Position numbers and translations under genes: made by a program. The notes under the pieces were generated by a model that saw only the letters and a program-made list of their open reading frames with translations, had not been told where the DNA came from and did not search any database. From Helopsaltes ochotensis (Eukaryota > Chordata > Aves > Passeriformes > Locustellidae): 64,000 nt of DNA. The DNA is taken from positions 800,233-864,232 of the forward strand of contig VXBM01000017.1 in the NCBI GenBank assembly GCA_013400155.1, given 5' to 3'. This document shows positions 37,958-51,174 of the stretch, one piece after another (the first letter of the stretch is position 1; each line of letters opens with the position of its first letter).

Positions 37958-38095
37958 TTATAGTTTAGAAAACAAAGGCTGAGAGAGAACAAATGTTTTG
38001 CCCAAGATTGCCAAGACTAGGCAAAACAAGGGCAAAAATTGAATCCAGATTTCTTCAGACTCATTATGGATCCAGTATCACATGATCATTTTTCT
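37958..38095 (-). repeat. MIR/CORE-SINE relic, reverse orientation
   Basis: The plus strand reads as the complement of a MIR element. 'cattatagtttagaaaac' with 'aaggctgagagag' corresponds to the complement of the CTCAGTTTCC region. 'ttttgcccaagattgcc' corresponds to the 'gaccttgggcaag' segment, and 'aaaattgaatccagatttc' to the 5' 'ggttcgaatcc' part. Order and spacing fit a minus-strand copy covering most of the conserved core. It is diverged and inactive. Confidence 0.7.
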
Positions 38096-38099
38096 CAGT

Positions 38100-39395
38100 A
38101 AATGAATGGCAATCGCAGCCTGATCAGCAGCCTACTGAATTCAACATGAGGAGCTCTTGCTATTTCCAAAGGGGATTTTGATTTTGAGTCCATTGGTTTA
38201 CTCAATGAATTTGGGCAAAAGAAGCCTGCAGCTAGAAGAGAGCTGAGGATGTGCCACAGCAGACTAGATTTCTTCTTTTTTAAGGCATCTCTAATTCATT
38301 GGCCATGAATAACATAATATTCACAGAGTCCCATCTGGTGTTCAGTTTCATGGATAAGTGCTTTGCATTGTTGGTCTGATAATTCCAACTAAAACCAGTA
38401 AAGTGATATGCACTTGAAAACAGTAGTGGGATAAAAAGAATCAACAAATTGAATAGAGGAGAAAAATAAGCTTGCTTTAGTGTGTAAGGAGCAAAATTGA
38501 TGCCGTTTAACCTTACACATAAGTTCCGCACCATTGCTTTTTAAAATCAGCTGAAAATCATTTAAAATCAAATTGATTCTGGCTTTTACATTCAGATGCA
38601 CTTCAGCTTCTCACTTACTGGCCCATACAAATAATGTCTTCAGCCAACGTGTGTTTAGAACGGGTTGAAAATCAGTTTGTATGTTCACATGTTTATTGGG
38701 ATTTTCTCATTTCCATTTCACTCAGAGCCAATCACAACCAGTTTAACTTGCTGGGGAATCTGTCAAGAGGCTGATTTAATGGGTGTTTTAGCAAAGAAAT
38801 AGTTCTTAATACAGTGAATTTTTTTTTTGTTGTTTTTGCTTATAACATGTTGTCTATTGCGCATTTTGTGTCAATAAATGGAAAGAGGGATAATAAGAAC
38901 TGTTCATATTTATTCAGAAGAGCTCTCTTCTCCATCATGGGTAGACCCATAATCAATCACGACAGAACTGTAAAATCACATGAAAATATTTCCTAGTTTA
39001 CATCTGCTCCTTTCTACTAACAAAATCTGGAGTATTTGCAGCCTTCCATGTATGGACTGGCAGGGTAGGCTTCTGAAATGGACACTCTCCTGTTCACCTG
39101 CTGCCATCCAACTGTGGATCATTTGGATTGGATAACTGCTATCTGCACTGACATTTAGTCATCCAGTCTGAGAGCAAGTAAGCTGAAATGATGCAACATA
39201 ACATGCTATCAAGGCTGTAATAGGACATAGAACACCTGCCACTGACTTGGATGGAAAGGATAAAAGGCTCTGAATTGCTTTGTTTTCAACATTCTCTTCC
39301 CCATACTCCTCACATGTCTATTTTTACTTAATTTGTCACTGATGCTTTAAGGAGACAGAAATGGCATGGTTGGAGAACAAGAAAATGTGAAGCAG
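38100..39395. other. Unique AT-rich non-coding sequence
   Basis: No gene or repeat is recognised apart from a T-run at 38819-38828. Minus-strand frames at 38280-38601 overlap one another in two registers and have no recognisable domain. Confidence 0.65.
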
Positions 39396-39397
39396 AT

Positions 39398-39515
39398 GCC
39401 CAGGTTCTATTACTGACTCTGTTGGTGACTGGATAAGCTGTTTATATCATTATATCAAGTTCATTGATTTAGATGGCTTAGTTTTAGGTTTCCAAATGGA
39501 GAAGATGCACACTGT
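39398..39515 (+). repeat. Probable MIR/CORE-SINE relic
   Basis: 'caggttctattactgactctg' near 39401-39421 resembles the MIR 5' part (gggttc...ctggctctgcca). 'cttagttttaggtttccaaa' near 39477-39496 resembles the CTCAGTTTCC...AAATGGG part. Order and spacing fit, but the middle is strongly diverged, so this is a moderate call on the plus strand. Confidence 0.45.
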
Positions 39516-39519
39516 CTGC

Positions 39520-42500
39520 TTTCCACTGTGAATCAGAACTTCAACACTCATCATCTTCAAAAAAGGAGTTAGAATGAGTCTGCAATTAAGGTGGTAAATA
39601 TGCCTCAAGCTCTGCATCTAAAAACCCAACACTTACAATTAAATGATATCAGGAAAATACTGACTGTAAGCCCACAGTAATTCAATTAAGTTGCCTCTAA
39701 ATGAGAAATTAAAAATGCATCACAAAGAGAGATATTGTGTGTTTAATCAATTGCTTTAAGGGTCTCTGCAAATCTCAAATAAGATGTAAAAAATCCATGT
39801 GCAAATATTACATTGCAGAGATGATGAATGGGAATGGAGTGGGAGGTTATATAACCTGATAATATCAAGGATCTGAAAGAGCTTAAACTATTTAACTATT
39901 CAGCAGTGAAAAGAAGTCAAGAAGGATCACTGCAGACAAGGACTGGAAATACAATATAGAAGCTGACTTGTGCAGCCTGACATTCCGCTTCAAAGAGTAT
40001 TAGTGCTAGAGAGTGGTTACAAAACTATAAGTCTTTAAAAACAAGTCTGATTTAATAAATATTTACTAAATTGTATAAGAATTGCCTGGCATCAAGCTAT
40101 AAATATTAAATTGTAATGTATATGTTAAAAGAATGATGTTTTTTCAAATAATCAATTTAAGATTATAAGAATTTTTGGGTTAAACATAAAAAGTAATAAT
40201 AAAAAAATCCCTGAAAGTCAAACAAAAATAGTGATGGTTAAGTTCCAAAAGAACAATCCACTCAGAGTTCCTTTCATGTGCCAAAAACTATTATTTATAT
40301 TGTTTATGCACTTTCATCATGACAGCCCTAACACTGAGCAGAGCAGATAGAGTCTAACAGTTACCACATTAGAGAAAAAAAGCTCTCAAAAGGTAAATAA
40401 AGTGAAGTGAGGCTATATTTTTGGATCTTGAGAGATGTAAGGCCATTCTGATATTCTGCTTATATTGATTCTTTTATATTGCTTAATGAATTTCTGTACT
40501 CTCTACAAAATAAAGATGGGCTCAATGACTAGAGCCTGCACTTAAAGGAACCACCCTATTAAAACTGGTTTTGTTTGTGCCTGGAGAATCAGAACAATTC
40601 CAGACAGTTTGTTTCATATTTTACTTGAAAGCTCCTGTTCCATTAGTATGACATAGTTTCTGAGACAAAGCTTAACCACAGTGTCTTTCTCCTTTAAAAG
40701 GTAATGACACCATCTAAGCAAAAATAACAGTGGGGGAAAAAAAGACCCCCATTATAGCAAACTGTGGTATTAATGAAATTCTGTTTGTATTAAAATTTTC
40801 TTTCAACCCAGGTCTTCCTGTTCAGGGGGATAGTGTCAACCTGTCAAACTTTTAATCAAGAGCAGTTCATTGATGCTTCCATTATGTCAAAATGCCTCAC
40901 CTAGGTGACTTCAAGGGGAGACAGCAGGTCTGACTTTCTCAACATCCAAGGCTATGAATTTTTCATTTCTCACCCCTCAACTTTTAATTTCTAGTATATG
41001 TATGTGGATAGGCACAATGTCTTTTTTATTGTCTCAGATCCATAAATAGTGTATTTCAACCAAGTTGTAAAGTTAAGAGATAAAAGAAAGGTAAATACAT
41101 GAAAGAATTTAATTTCTTAATTTTTAGGTTGGTAAAAAGGGGCTCGTTAGAGGACTGAAATCTGTCATATCTTTTAAATGACAGGCACTCCAGCCAAAAT
41201 TTCACCACAGAGCATCATGATTCACAATCTAGAATCTCCCTACAAATTATTTCACTGAGGTGTTGCATTTGCAGATGTACTGATAATAATTCTCTAATTC
41301 AGCCTACTAAAGGATCCTTACTTTACTGCATAGAAGTCAGATTTGGGGCCAGATTGTGACCTCCTGCAGTAGCTGCTATCCATCAGCAAGACTGAAATAT
41401 AAAAAAGTCAGTTTAATGAAGTTGAAGCTCATGCTCTGTTGGCCAAATGCTTGATTTGGAAGACAAAAATAAAAGCCCCCACATGACAGCGTTACAATGC
41501 CTTCCTCTGCAGCTTATCACTTACTAACCTGCTACAAGTGAAGTTATAAGAGAACTGTGGCTACGAAAGTGTCTCTCCCTCCAGTTCCAGGGAATCAAAA
41601 TGATTGCTTCAGAGTGGTAAGAAGGTGACTGAGAACTGACAGTTCTGATTTCCATCCCAGTATCAGCACAGTATGTCATTGACCCCGTGTGATAGGCAGA
41701 CAGTTTTTCATACTGTGTGCTAGAGACAGAAGGCAAGTCCCAAGGAAATGTAGTCCTCCTAGGATCTCAGTTTAGTCCTGCAAAACTTTGACTGAGTTTC
41801 TATAACAGAGCTTCTAATTCGATAGTTTATACTCCCAAATAATGCCACCTTTCTGCATTTACAGTAATATGCCTTATTTATCAATTAGGTGTACAGTGAG
41901 ATGAGTTTTGACTGAAAATGCTTTGTTGTTTCATGATGTATGGTTAAAGGAGCTTCCAGATCTTGGGTTTTTAAATAAGTTTGCAAAGGCATATTTATAG
42001 GGAGTATACTACATAATCCATGTAAACTATTTAATTTTCACTCTTCTGCCAAAGGAAAGATTCTCATCCAAACAGTTTGGTGGGTTTTGCTGGTTTTTAA
42101 ACATATCATGTATAATTAGAAGATGACTGTATGAGTCATTTATAAAGCCAAACAACAAGACCAGAACTCTCAAAATGTGCAATGACCAGCTAATTGCAAG
42201 ACTGGTTTAAATTATGTCCCTAGGTATTACTTGTTCATTCCAAAATGGGCTGGATATCTGTACTATTAATTCAGCCCCAAAGACCAATTTCATTCTTGCA
42301 AACATATTGCACATTTAAAATGTAGCAACATTTAAATCATTCAAGCTTATTTTTTTAACTTCCAGCATTTCATTATCTTACTTAATGGTTTACACATTGT
42401 TTTATACAAGTACAATGTAATTTTACTGCATGATGTAAATAAAAAACCAACCAAAAAACCAAACCCATGTCCCATTTGCTTCTGAAAGAGATGAGAAGTG

Positions 42501-43340
42501 ATAGGACAGAAGACCTAAAATGGAGTGATATTTTGCCTACAGACAGGAAAGCTGAAGGTTGTTCAACATATGCTTAATTGGGAAGATACATACTCAGAGT
42601 ATTAGTAACTGATATACTAATACATTCTGATTTTGTCCACCCCTCAAGGTCGGATTGGCAGAAATATAAAGAAACTGAGCCAGCCCAATCTTTCTCTCAT
42701 TGTAGTGAACTGGAACATTGACAGCTTTGGCTGGGCCAAGAGAAGGCACTAAATTAGGCCCTGTGGCTTCTGCACTGGAGCAGGTTTTGTAGCTGGGGAT
42801 CAGCGCTTTGAGAGACCCATCTTGCGGGGTAAAATGCTATATGTGCTGTTTGGTCCCTCAAAACATAGAGGAACTGAAGTTACAGCCTACAGTTGGACAC
42901 AGCTTCCTTCTTCCCCCGGGGAGCCTTAGGTGGCAGTGCCTGGGGATCAAGAACTACGTCAGCATGGCTTATTACATCATCTCTAGGACTCCAGGTGTCA
43001 CTGGTTAGAGGAATGGAAACAAAGATCCCAAAATGAGTGGAAAGTATTCAGATACGTTGCCCCTACAAAATGCAGATATTTATCTTTGGTATTAGGAGAT
43101 CTATGAGGAATTAAAAATATATATTTCAAACTGGTCTTTTGTGTGCGATAGATAAATTGCTTTTCCCCAAAGCTGTTTTACCAAATATTTTCACAACGCA
43201 TATCCAGTGAAGCACTATATCAGCAAAGATATTTAAGGATCGGTGCTTCCCAAGTGCCCTCAATTGCTCCTGTTCTACTTGCCTTGACCTGTTGCATCAT
43301 GTTATGAGATATCAAACTGCCATCATGTTCCATTTTAGAG
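39520..43340. other. Unique AT-rich non-coding sequence
   Basis: No exon or transposon is recognised. The 40000-40250 part is especially AT-rich. An A-rich patch with CCAACC and CCAAACC words lies near 42438-42466. Confidence 0.65.
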
Positions 43341-43344
43341 CTGA

Positions 43345-43432
43345 TTACGCTTCATTGGTGGGCAAAGTTGCTGCTTGCTGAGGGCTTGTGAGGTTTGATT
43401 AATTAGTGCTTATGAAGTGCTTTGAAATTCTT
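43345..43432 (+). repeat. MIR/CORE-SINE 3' end relic
   Basis: 'gcttgtgaggtttgattaat' (about 43384-43403), followed by 'tagtgcttatgaagtgcttt' and 'gaaattc', closely follows the MIR-type tail (ttgtgaggcttaattaat...tgtaaagtgctttgaaa). Sequence upstream to about 43345 is more diverged. The element is on the plus strand, old and inactive. Confidence 0.6.
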
Positions 43433-43434
43433 GC

Positions 43435-46400
43435 ATGAGTGATGTTACAGAAACACAGAATATTGCTGCTGTTATACAGGCAGGTACATGATTAAAGATT
43501 TGATGTTGCAAGGTGTGGCTCGGCCTTACCTTCTCTTTGGGAAAATATTCTGGTTTCCTCTGAATTCCCCCTGGCAAGCTAGTACAGTCTTCCAACCAAA
43601 CCAAACCCAAACACTTCAATCATCCTAGGGTAAGGAAAAATAATAAAAAAAAGATTAGATGAAGGATATTTCTGAGAACTCATTGCCTGTCTAGGATATT
43701 GCACCTCTAGGTGGTCTGATAAACTTCAAGGGCACCTTGGTGATTAAGTTTATTCTCAGACTGACTGCATTTTCTTCAACTTCTTTTTAATCAACTAGAG
43801 CTCTTTTAATTGCTTTCTCCTCTAGGTATTTTACATAGACACCTGACTGACGGTTAAAGCATCTTCCTTAAGCATCCTTATCAGTGATCTCCTCTCCTTG
43901 GCTGAAGACACCTACCTATCCCCCTCTCCGATCTCTCCTGCCCAAAGGGAGCTGTTACACGTTGTATCCCTTTCCATAATTTCTGACTCTGAACCTGACA
44001 GCTCCCATCTGCTCTGGGAAATGCAGCACCCCACAGGTGATTCATTCTCAGCCAAGTCAGGAAGCTGTAGGGCTCAGCCCACAGCCAGCCTTAAAAGACC
44101 CAAGCTGAAGACAATTATTGCACAGATATACCTTTTCAAAGATTTGTCCAACCTGCTCACTGCTGCCATGCTTGGCTGTGGCCATGACCACAGTGTTGTG
44201 GCCCCTCAGGAGCATGCTGATTCACAAAGCGACGGCCAGGATTCCTGTCCAATGCACAGGTGCCCAGTGCCATTTAAGAAGGCTGTAAATCATCCAGAAT
44301 ATCTGTACAGGAATAGCAGAGCTGACGCAGGACCTAAAGCAGACTGACACTCCACCATGGTGGCAAATGGATGCCAGGCAGATATCTGCAATAGCTGAAA
44401 CAACACTAAATGTCAACAACGAAGCTGCCAACTTCTCTCTGTACTGTCCAACTTCCCTTTTTTCTACTACTGAGAGGACCCAAAAGGATTGGCCATATTG
44501 ATCCTGTGTGTGGATTGCACGATTCACATACTTTTGGTCTTGCTTACATTACCCTAACAGACCATGATCACACATGCTATCTTCAATCAAAGTCACAGCA
44601 CAGTCCCTGGAGTTTCATTTTTCCTGCTTGTTCTACTCATTTCACATCCTGCACCCAGTAATGTTTTTTGTTACTTTTCATAATAACCTAATGGCTAATT
44701 TTGTACACACCTTTCTGCATACAGTAACCTCTGGATTTTTGGTGCTTTGCACTTGCTTAGCTTCCTAAGAACTGTAAAGAAAAAATATTGATTGGTTTTG
44801 CCTCAAGATTTAGTAGACAAACTTACCTAGACTGCAAGGCCAGAGTCTGAGTACATGTCTCTATTTAAACCATGGGAACATTTAGCATTTAAGAGGTTCA
44901 AAATAACCAGGCCAAACACCCTTATTATCTAACACTGCCAGTTTCCTGGCTGCTGCCAAGGCTGATGCCATAGTCCTATCCTGTTGCATATTTTCAGAAA
45001 CATAAATCTCATGAAGAAGTGTTTAAAGGTATCACATTTTTCAAATGCTTAAATGAAGAGGATCAGGAGTCTCTCGCTCAGTCCCAGCCAGTGAGTTATT
45101 GTGCATTTAAAAATCTATACCTTCAGTTTTCTGATCATTGTTCTTGTCTTTGTGCATCTTTTAAAAACTGGGTTATTAATCTACTGTGCCATAAAATTTC
45201 TTTCATTAGAAATCAACAAGTTTATTCTGACCTTCTCCTAGGTCTGCACTGGAATTCCATGAGGTGTCTCTTGTCAATCACTGTATTCTTTGCACAGCTT
45301 GCACTGTATGCTTTCATGTATGCTTTCAACTGCGTATTCATGCCTGGCCTGTAGATACATTTCCTGGCTCATCTCAGGCATGTCTCTATCCCCAGGTGTG
45401 AAATATGTATCCACTGCATGATGTCAGGTCTTAAATCTCCTGGGATTAATGTTCAGCTCCATTTAAAACAAAATCCATGCAGTTCTTCATTCACTTCCTG
45501 GGGGTGGGCACAACAGTCTGTGGCACTTGCTGCTTTCTCTTGGCTGACCATGGATTGCACATCATTTTCCTGCCTGTCACACACCAGGTTGTTTTGTAAG
45601 ATTACTTTGAATGAAAGTATTTGAAGGAGCAGAGTCAGTAGTAGATTTTCACCTCATTGTTTCCCCTTTCTAGATGTCCTAGAACTTCATCAGCAAACAC
45701 TGCAGTACGCATCTTTACACCCAGAGCTGTTTCTGCTCCCCTTTCTCAGACACCTCCACACTGGTGCTTTAGGTGCATAGAATGGTTTAGGGATTTGTGA
45801 CCCACTTTTAATTTTCTTCTCTCAATGCCTCTTCATTCTAATACTTGCGTACTCTTGCAAGATTCCATATCAATCATTTTCAGCAGTTAAGAATCCAATG
45901 GGATAGATCCAGTTAAAATCAAATATCTTAGAATTGGAGCTGACAATGATAATCATATGTGCTCATCAATACCTGCTAGAAGGTGTGGCAAAGGTTGTCC
46001 GGCAGCTGAATAGCTCTTCCTCTTCAGCATGCAAGTTATTAATTCCATGATTTCCTTCTTAATTCTTTAATCACCTACCCCATCATGACAGGATATATCC
46101 CCACAGAAAATAATCCATGTAAAAAGGGCACAGATGGGAGTGGACAGAATGGAGGCGTACACCTGGCCCAAGCCAGGTAATTACTCCTACTTTGCCAATT
46201 AAAATCACATTGCCATTTTTGCTGCTTTAACAGGAAGCATCTATTTTACATTCAGCTCTTTGTTTCAGAGCAGATGTGTTCATTCTTACTTTTTAAACTA
46301 TGTCACCTTTCCCTCAACATGGGCTTAGGTTAATAAACTGTACATCAAGCACTGCTTAAAAGCTGGCTTCGCAGGATGATAACTGATGAGGGAATTGCTT

Positions 46401-46885
46401 TTAATTACTGTACAAGTGAGTAGATAAAAATCACAGTCCTAATAATCAACTCCAGAAACTGACAGCAGCAAAGTCTCACATTTCAAATGTGGATTATTTT
46501 TTCTTTCAGCATTCAGCTACAGAAGGCAAATGTTAGTGGTTGGATCATCTTCTGTAAGCAAGCCAAAGTTATGTGTAACATTTTTGGATGCTAATAGGAC
46601 ACAGTTCTGGCAGAGCAGAAATAAGGGTAACATTAAAGATTAGAGCAAGCTTGGAAGGGAAGAAAAGCGCTTTTCTCAAGGCAGACTTTCAGAAGAACAA
46701 TAATCTCACCTACATCTGCTGCTGGAACTTTGAATGTCCAAGGACAGAAAAAGCAAACAACTTGTTTACACAGCTATCAAGAATGAGAGAGAGAGAGAGC
46801 ATGAGGCTTCCCAGATTCAAAACCAGCAGCATTTGGCCCATTCCCATCCACACCAGGCTAATGTATTTTTAATAGTTCTCCTCCT
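43435..46885. other. Unique non-coding sequence including the longest open frame
   Basis: The longest stop-free reading frame of the window, 43898-44347 plus, lies here. It begins with TTG and not ATG, overlaps another long frame on the opposite strand (44222-44527), and shows no domain or splice context I can support. I do not call it a gene. The 43880-44350 part is somewhat richer in GC, which lengthens chance frames. A (GA)n run of about 7.5 units lies at 46785-46799. Confidence 0.55.
46785..46799 (+). repeat. (GA)n microsatellite, about 7.5 units
   Basis: A perfect GA dinucleotide repeat in otherwise unique sequence. It is likely to vary in length. Confidence 0.9.
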
Positions 46886-46889
46886 AAAG

Positions 46890-47230
46890 AGATACTGCAG
46901 GCCATGAGATGCAAATTAGGCAGCCAAAAGTGTGCAAATTTGTGCTATGAGAAATTTCAGAGGAGAATGAAATAAATGAAAGTAGGATTACAAACTGGGT
47001 TTGGTGCTCTGGTGAGAGGAGGAAAATGTGCTCATAAAGCTTTCTTTTTCTGGTTTATTAGGTGTTTGCAAAATGTCTCAGTTGCAAAGTACGACATGTT
47101 CTTTTTCTGAAGACTCATCTACAGCATGGAGGTTCTGATAAATCAGCTGCTTTCTTTTTCAGCCAACTACACAGGGTATGGGAAGCTGAGGTTACTATTA
47201 TGGCTTTGTTAAAACATTAGATGTTGCCTG
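46890..47230. promoter_or_regulatory. Candidate enhancer-like block with exact POU octamer
   Basis: ATGCAAAT at 46909-46916 is an exact POU octamer. It continues into TTAG, so ATGCAAATTAG combines octamer and homeodomain-like cores. TGCAAATTAG also appears at 17301-17310 in the TGACAG-rich block. Other words are TGTGCAAATTTG near 46932, GTTTGCAAAATG near 47065 and the near-palindrome CTGATAAATCAG near 47137. CTTTCTTTTTCAG at about 47150-47162 looks like a splice acceptor, but a GT follows after about 14 bases and no exon is supported. Confidence 0.25.
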
Positions 47231-48437
47231 AAAGCTGCCATATGAACTCCATTTTGAATGTATTTCAATGCAGGTTTTCACAATAGGAAGAATAAACACT
47301 TAGGAGCTCAGGAAACCAGGATCTAAAATACTGTAGACATGGATTTGTTTATTTGTTGCTTTCCTGCTATAAATCAGCCTGTCAGGATACCTCCTTCATG
47401 TAAATATTTAAAATGTACAACAAACTACAAAAGATCTACAGCAAAACAATTCTGATTAAAAAAAATTAAGGAAAAGGAGGATAAAGAGTTTATCTAAAAA
47501 TAAAAAACAAACCAAACATGGATATGGTCCTCTTTGGATCTATCAAGTGTATTCTTGATGAAAAGGAAAAATATTCTGATTGTAAAGGTGTTGCATCCAG
47601 CAAATGGCCCTTAGTTCCTTGGAAACACGTTTGATAGATTTTAAATTACCATATTCCTTTTAGACATTTTTTGTTTTCATGGGGCAATAATGTTAGCTCT
47701 CAAAAGTGCACATAAGAAACTGAAAATCCAGGATTTGAGAACTAGAGAAGTTCAGAATAGTAGTCATCTGGAAGTCTCCTCTTTTCATGTCGGTAACATA
47801 TAATGTTACTTCACGCCATTTGGCTGCAAATGTAAATTACACCTTTTTTCAGTTGTTAGGACAGGATAAAAAACCACATAATTCTAATGAGTCATAAATG
47901 TTTCACCATTTTTTTCTTCATTTAATTCATATGGTGCCAACACCTGTGAAAACAATCAGCATCATAGCTGTGTGCTCTACTTAAATTTGCTTTAGGGTAT
48001 GCTTGAGTAAAAGCTTTTATATCTCATTTCTCTACATTATTAACAACATGATGTCCTGAATCATTCTATAATTTAAGTAGGCTCATTTCATTCTCAGCCA
48101 TTTTATTAGGACTGGAAAAGACGCTCAAAGACTACGACAGTCTTAAAACAGACATACATGTACCCATTCCTGATTCTTACTGTAACAAAATATCTATAAG
48201 ATCTTTATTTTTTATGTGCTTTGGCAGTTTTGCACCTTGAATTACGAATCCAAACTGTTAGTACAAGAACCATACTACAAAGCTTATTCCCAAAAGGCTT
48301 TGCAGCCATTGCTCTAAGGTGAGTTCTTTTCATGAGAGCGACATCTGCAGCGATCTGAATTTTAAGTTATTGCCAAAGGAGAGCACATCTTGTTCAGCAG
48401 GGGGAAAGAGCTGTGGTTGGAAGCATGGTTGTGGAAT

Positions 48438-48452
48438 CACTAGATGGTGCCA
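48438..48452 (+). promoter_or_regulatory. CTCF-like motif, forward
   Basis: CACTAGATGGTGCC matches the core of the vertebrate CTCF site (C-A-C-T-A-G-A-T-G-G-C-G-C-C type) with a single C-to-T change. The decamer CACTAGATGG recurs inverted at 51180-51189. Occupancy cannot be judged from sequence. Confidence 0.4.
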
Positions 48453-49324
48453 GAGAGGAATGTGTAATGGCAGCTGCAGTCCTGCTTCAGTTACCACTGG
48501 GCAATGGGGTGGGTAAGCTTGGGGGGAAATTTAAAAGCACACTTCAGTATCTGAAGAAATAACATAGTGACTGGAGGACACAGGGAAAATCCTAAATTCT
48601 ACTTTTCTTTCAGTGGAAATCAGGCCTTTGACCACCTTGGGAACCCTAGTGATTCCACCTGGCATCTACACAGCCCTAAACAGCTTCAAATTGAACTGTC
48701 TGCAAACTTTACCTACAGTTTTATGACATAGGTGAAGGGGGTACTGAGCTTTCCCTATATTTCAATGGGATTGTGGCTTAAACTCCCTTTGTGGAATTCC
48801 CCATCTAAACCCAAGCAACATCATAAATATAGATGAGTAAGCACAGGGCATGGAAGCTAGAAGGTATAGAGACCATGACATTTCCCAAAGAGAGCCTTTC
48901 CCAAAATGTACATTCCAGTGTTAAACAGCATATTGCAAGTAGCCATCCAGGGCCAATTCATGATGAGAAAGCAGGACAGAGCTGATAAATGCTTCAAGCA
49001 AAATGTTTGCAGTTTTGATTCATTGCAATAACTCCCCTGTAATCCAGAGATGGGGACATACTCCAAGTAGCTTAAATCAACTACCTCAAGAGAGCCAGCA
49101 GGGTCTTGGGTAAGGACTCAGACTGTCACAGCTCAGCAACTAAAATCAACCCAAGCTAGTCAATTTAAAGGTTCTGAACTGCAGCCTTCTTTCCACACTG
49201 AAGCACAGTTATCACCTGCATCCATGAGGATGTGAGGGCTGAGCTGACCACTTCTTTCCATGCTTACAGAATTTCAAAGCTGACTTTGAGGTGGTTAAAA
49301 CTAAGTAGTCTGCTAGTCATTACA

Positions 49325-49347
49325 AATAATTTTATTATAAAATTATT
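49325..49347. repeat. Perfect 23-base palindrome (11-base arms)
   Basis: The arm AATAATTTTAT is followed by one T and then its exact complement. It could extrude as a hairpin or simply reflect AT-rich composition. No terminator role applies in a nuclear genome. Confidence 0.85.
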
Positions 49348-49497
49348 CCAGTAACCTGCACATTTCTACATAGTCCTTGGTTTCTTCATGGATTAAATAT
49401 GTGCTTGTGATTACTCACCAGTGCCTTTAGTGGCAGTTGGCACAAAAGTTACCAATAAGCACTAGTCAGAGAATGAGCCTTCTTGTTTTCTTTGCTT

Positions 49498-49520
49498 CTC
49501 TTAAGACTTCTTCTTAAGAG
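49498..49520. repeat. Hairpin with 8-base perfect stem
   Basis: CTCTTAAG at 49498-49505 and CTTAAGAG at 49513-49520 flank a 7-base loop. It is too short for a microRNA precursor. The function is unknown and chance is likely. Confidence 0.8.
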
Positions 49521-51174
49521 GTCTCCCAAACAGATGTGGAACTTTGGGGAAGTGGGGGGAAACATGGAAACCAGTGCTACTCACAAAAAACCTTACTTGA
49601 ATATCTATTCATTTACAACAGTATGCATCAGACCCAGTGACATTCAGTGCCAGATGGGTAAACACAGCAACATGACTAGATGAGGCCAAATCTCAGCTAA
49701 ACCTTTCTCTCCATATTTCAATGCTCTCCATTTACTTGGACCAAAAAATTCAACTGCTTCTTCCAATTTCACTTGCTCTAATTGTCTTCACCTTCATCTA
49801 CTAGATTTCACTTTCAAAGCCTAAATGAAAATCCCTGTGATTTAGACAGAAACTGTCTTTACACCTTTATAAGAAAAAGGTTGCCCTTGCAGAATCCATA
49901 TAAGTAGGACTGTGCTCGCTTTACACATTGTTCAGTTCTCAGTAGTTTACTCAGATGAAGGTCTGATGGATTTGAATTTCTGCTAGGAAGTTTAGAAAAC
50001 ATGAAAGAAATACATTTTGAAATTTCCCTGAAATAATCTTCATATTCTTGAAGACATTCAAACTTCCAGGCCAATACAGTACCCAGGAGATGCAGCATTT
50101 TCCATAGTGCCACATACATGCATTCTTAACTTTGAAGAAACAAGAAGGAAATATTTATACTGGCTGTAACTTAATTTATTAAATGAATTAATTAAGCTAG
50201 GAAGTCCTGAAGCAAGGAGCAGATGAGTATGAGCTTTACTTTTCTTTCTCAATAAAACTGATCTGTTATTGAAATGATCAGCTGAAAATCAGATCTTTTA
50301 CTTAGGGGAATACTTATTTGCCTGGCTGTAAGCTGCAAATCTTTCATAGTTTCAGTTGTTCCACTGCACCTTCTGTGCTAGGAATTTTAGGAGGACAGTC
50401 TTGAAATGTTATTAAAAAGAACTTAGTGCATACTTCATATTTGATGTAGGTGCACTCTGCCTCCTAATGGAAGTCGCATGTGTTTTTCCCCCAAGTATGC
50501 ACCGGTAAGTAATGACCCATCATCAGGCAGTAACTGATGACAATTGATCATATGGCCATCTACAGCAGCAAGAAATTAGAACAATCTCTCAAGAGAATAA
50601 TCAGAGAACAATTTTCCAGGGTCATTACTAGCAAAGAAGCTTGCTGAAGAAGCAAACAGGCTCAGTCTTCACTCTGGATTTTCTTTTCTCCTCTGGATTT
50701 CATTTTATACACAGGGTTTACATTTGGTTTTAGAAAATTTTATGAGGCAGACTGAAATGTTAAGGGGATTAAGGAATGGGAGACAGTCTTTCACCTCCAA
50801 GTCTTCAGTTCAAATCCAGCTTAGGTTAGTAATGAACAAGAGGTATTTACCATCGCTGTTCACTGTCTGTGCAAAATGGATTGGTGGTTCTGGCTCAATT
50901 CCCACCAATAAACCTACATGCCACAACTGGCAATTCTGTTGCCATTCTCAGCAGACAGCGCCAAGAATTAAATGAAGCATAGGAAGCAAAGTTACCTCTC
51001 CCCCACTACAGGCCAGGGTGGAGGCACACTGGCAGTAGAAGCCTTCTCTGCTGCCGCCTGAGCAGAGCTGTGTCACAGTTGAGCATGAAGACATCAGTTT
51101 AGTGGGATGACAAACAATCACTTTTCTTAGGAACTGAATTTACTAATTTTCTTAAAATAATAAAAAAAATAATC

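Noticed and set aside
43898..44347. Longest open frame in the window (149 codons, plus strand)
   Set aside because: It begins with TTG and not ATG, overlaps an opposite-strand frame, has no recognisable domain and no splice context, and lies in a GC-richer patch where chance frames lengthen.
47150..47175. Acceptor-like CTTTCTTTTTCAG followed by a GTATGG donor-like site
   Set aside because: It would define an exon of only about 14 bases with no support.
49859..50119. Minus-strand 86-codon frame with protein-like residues
   Set aside because: No known family, no good acceptor or donor pair, and frames of similar length are common here.
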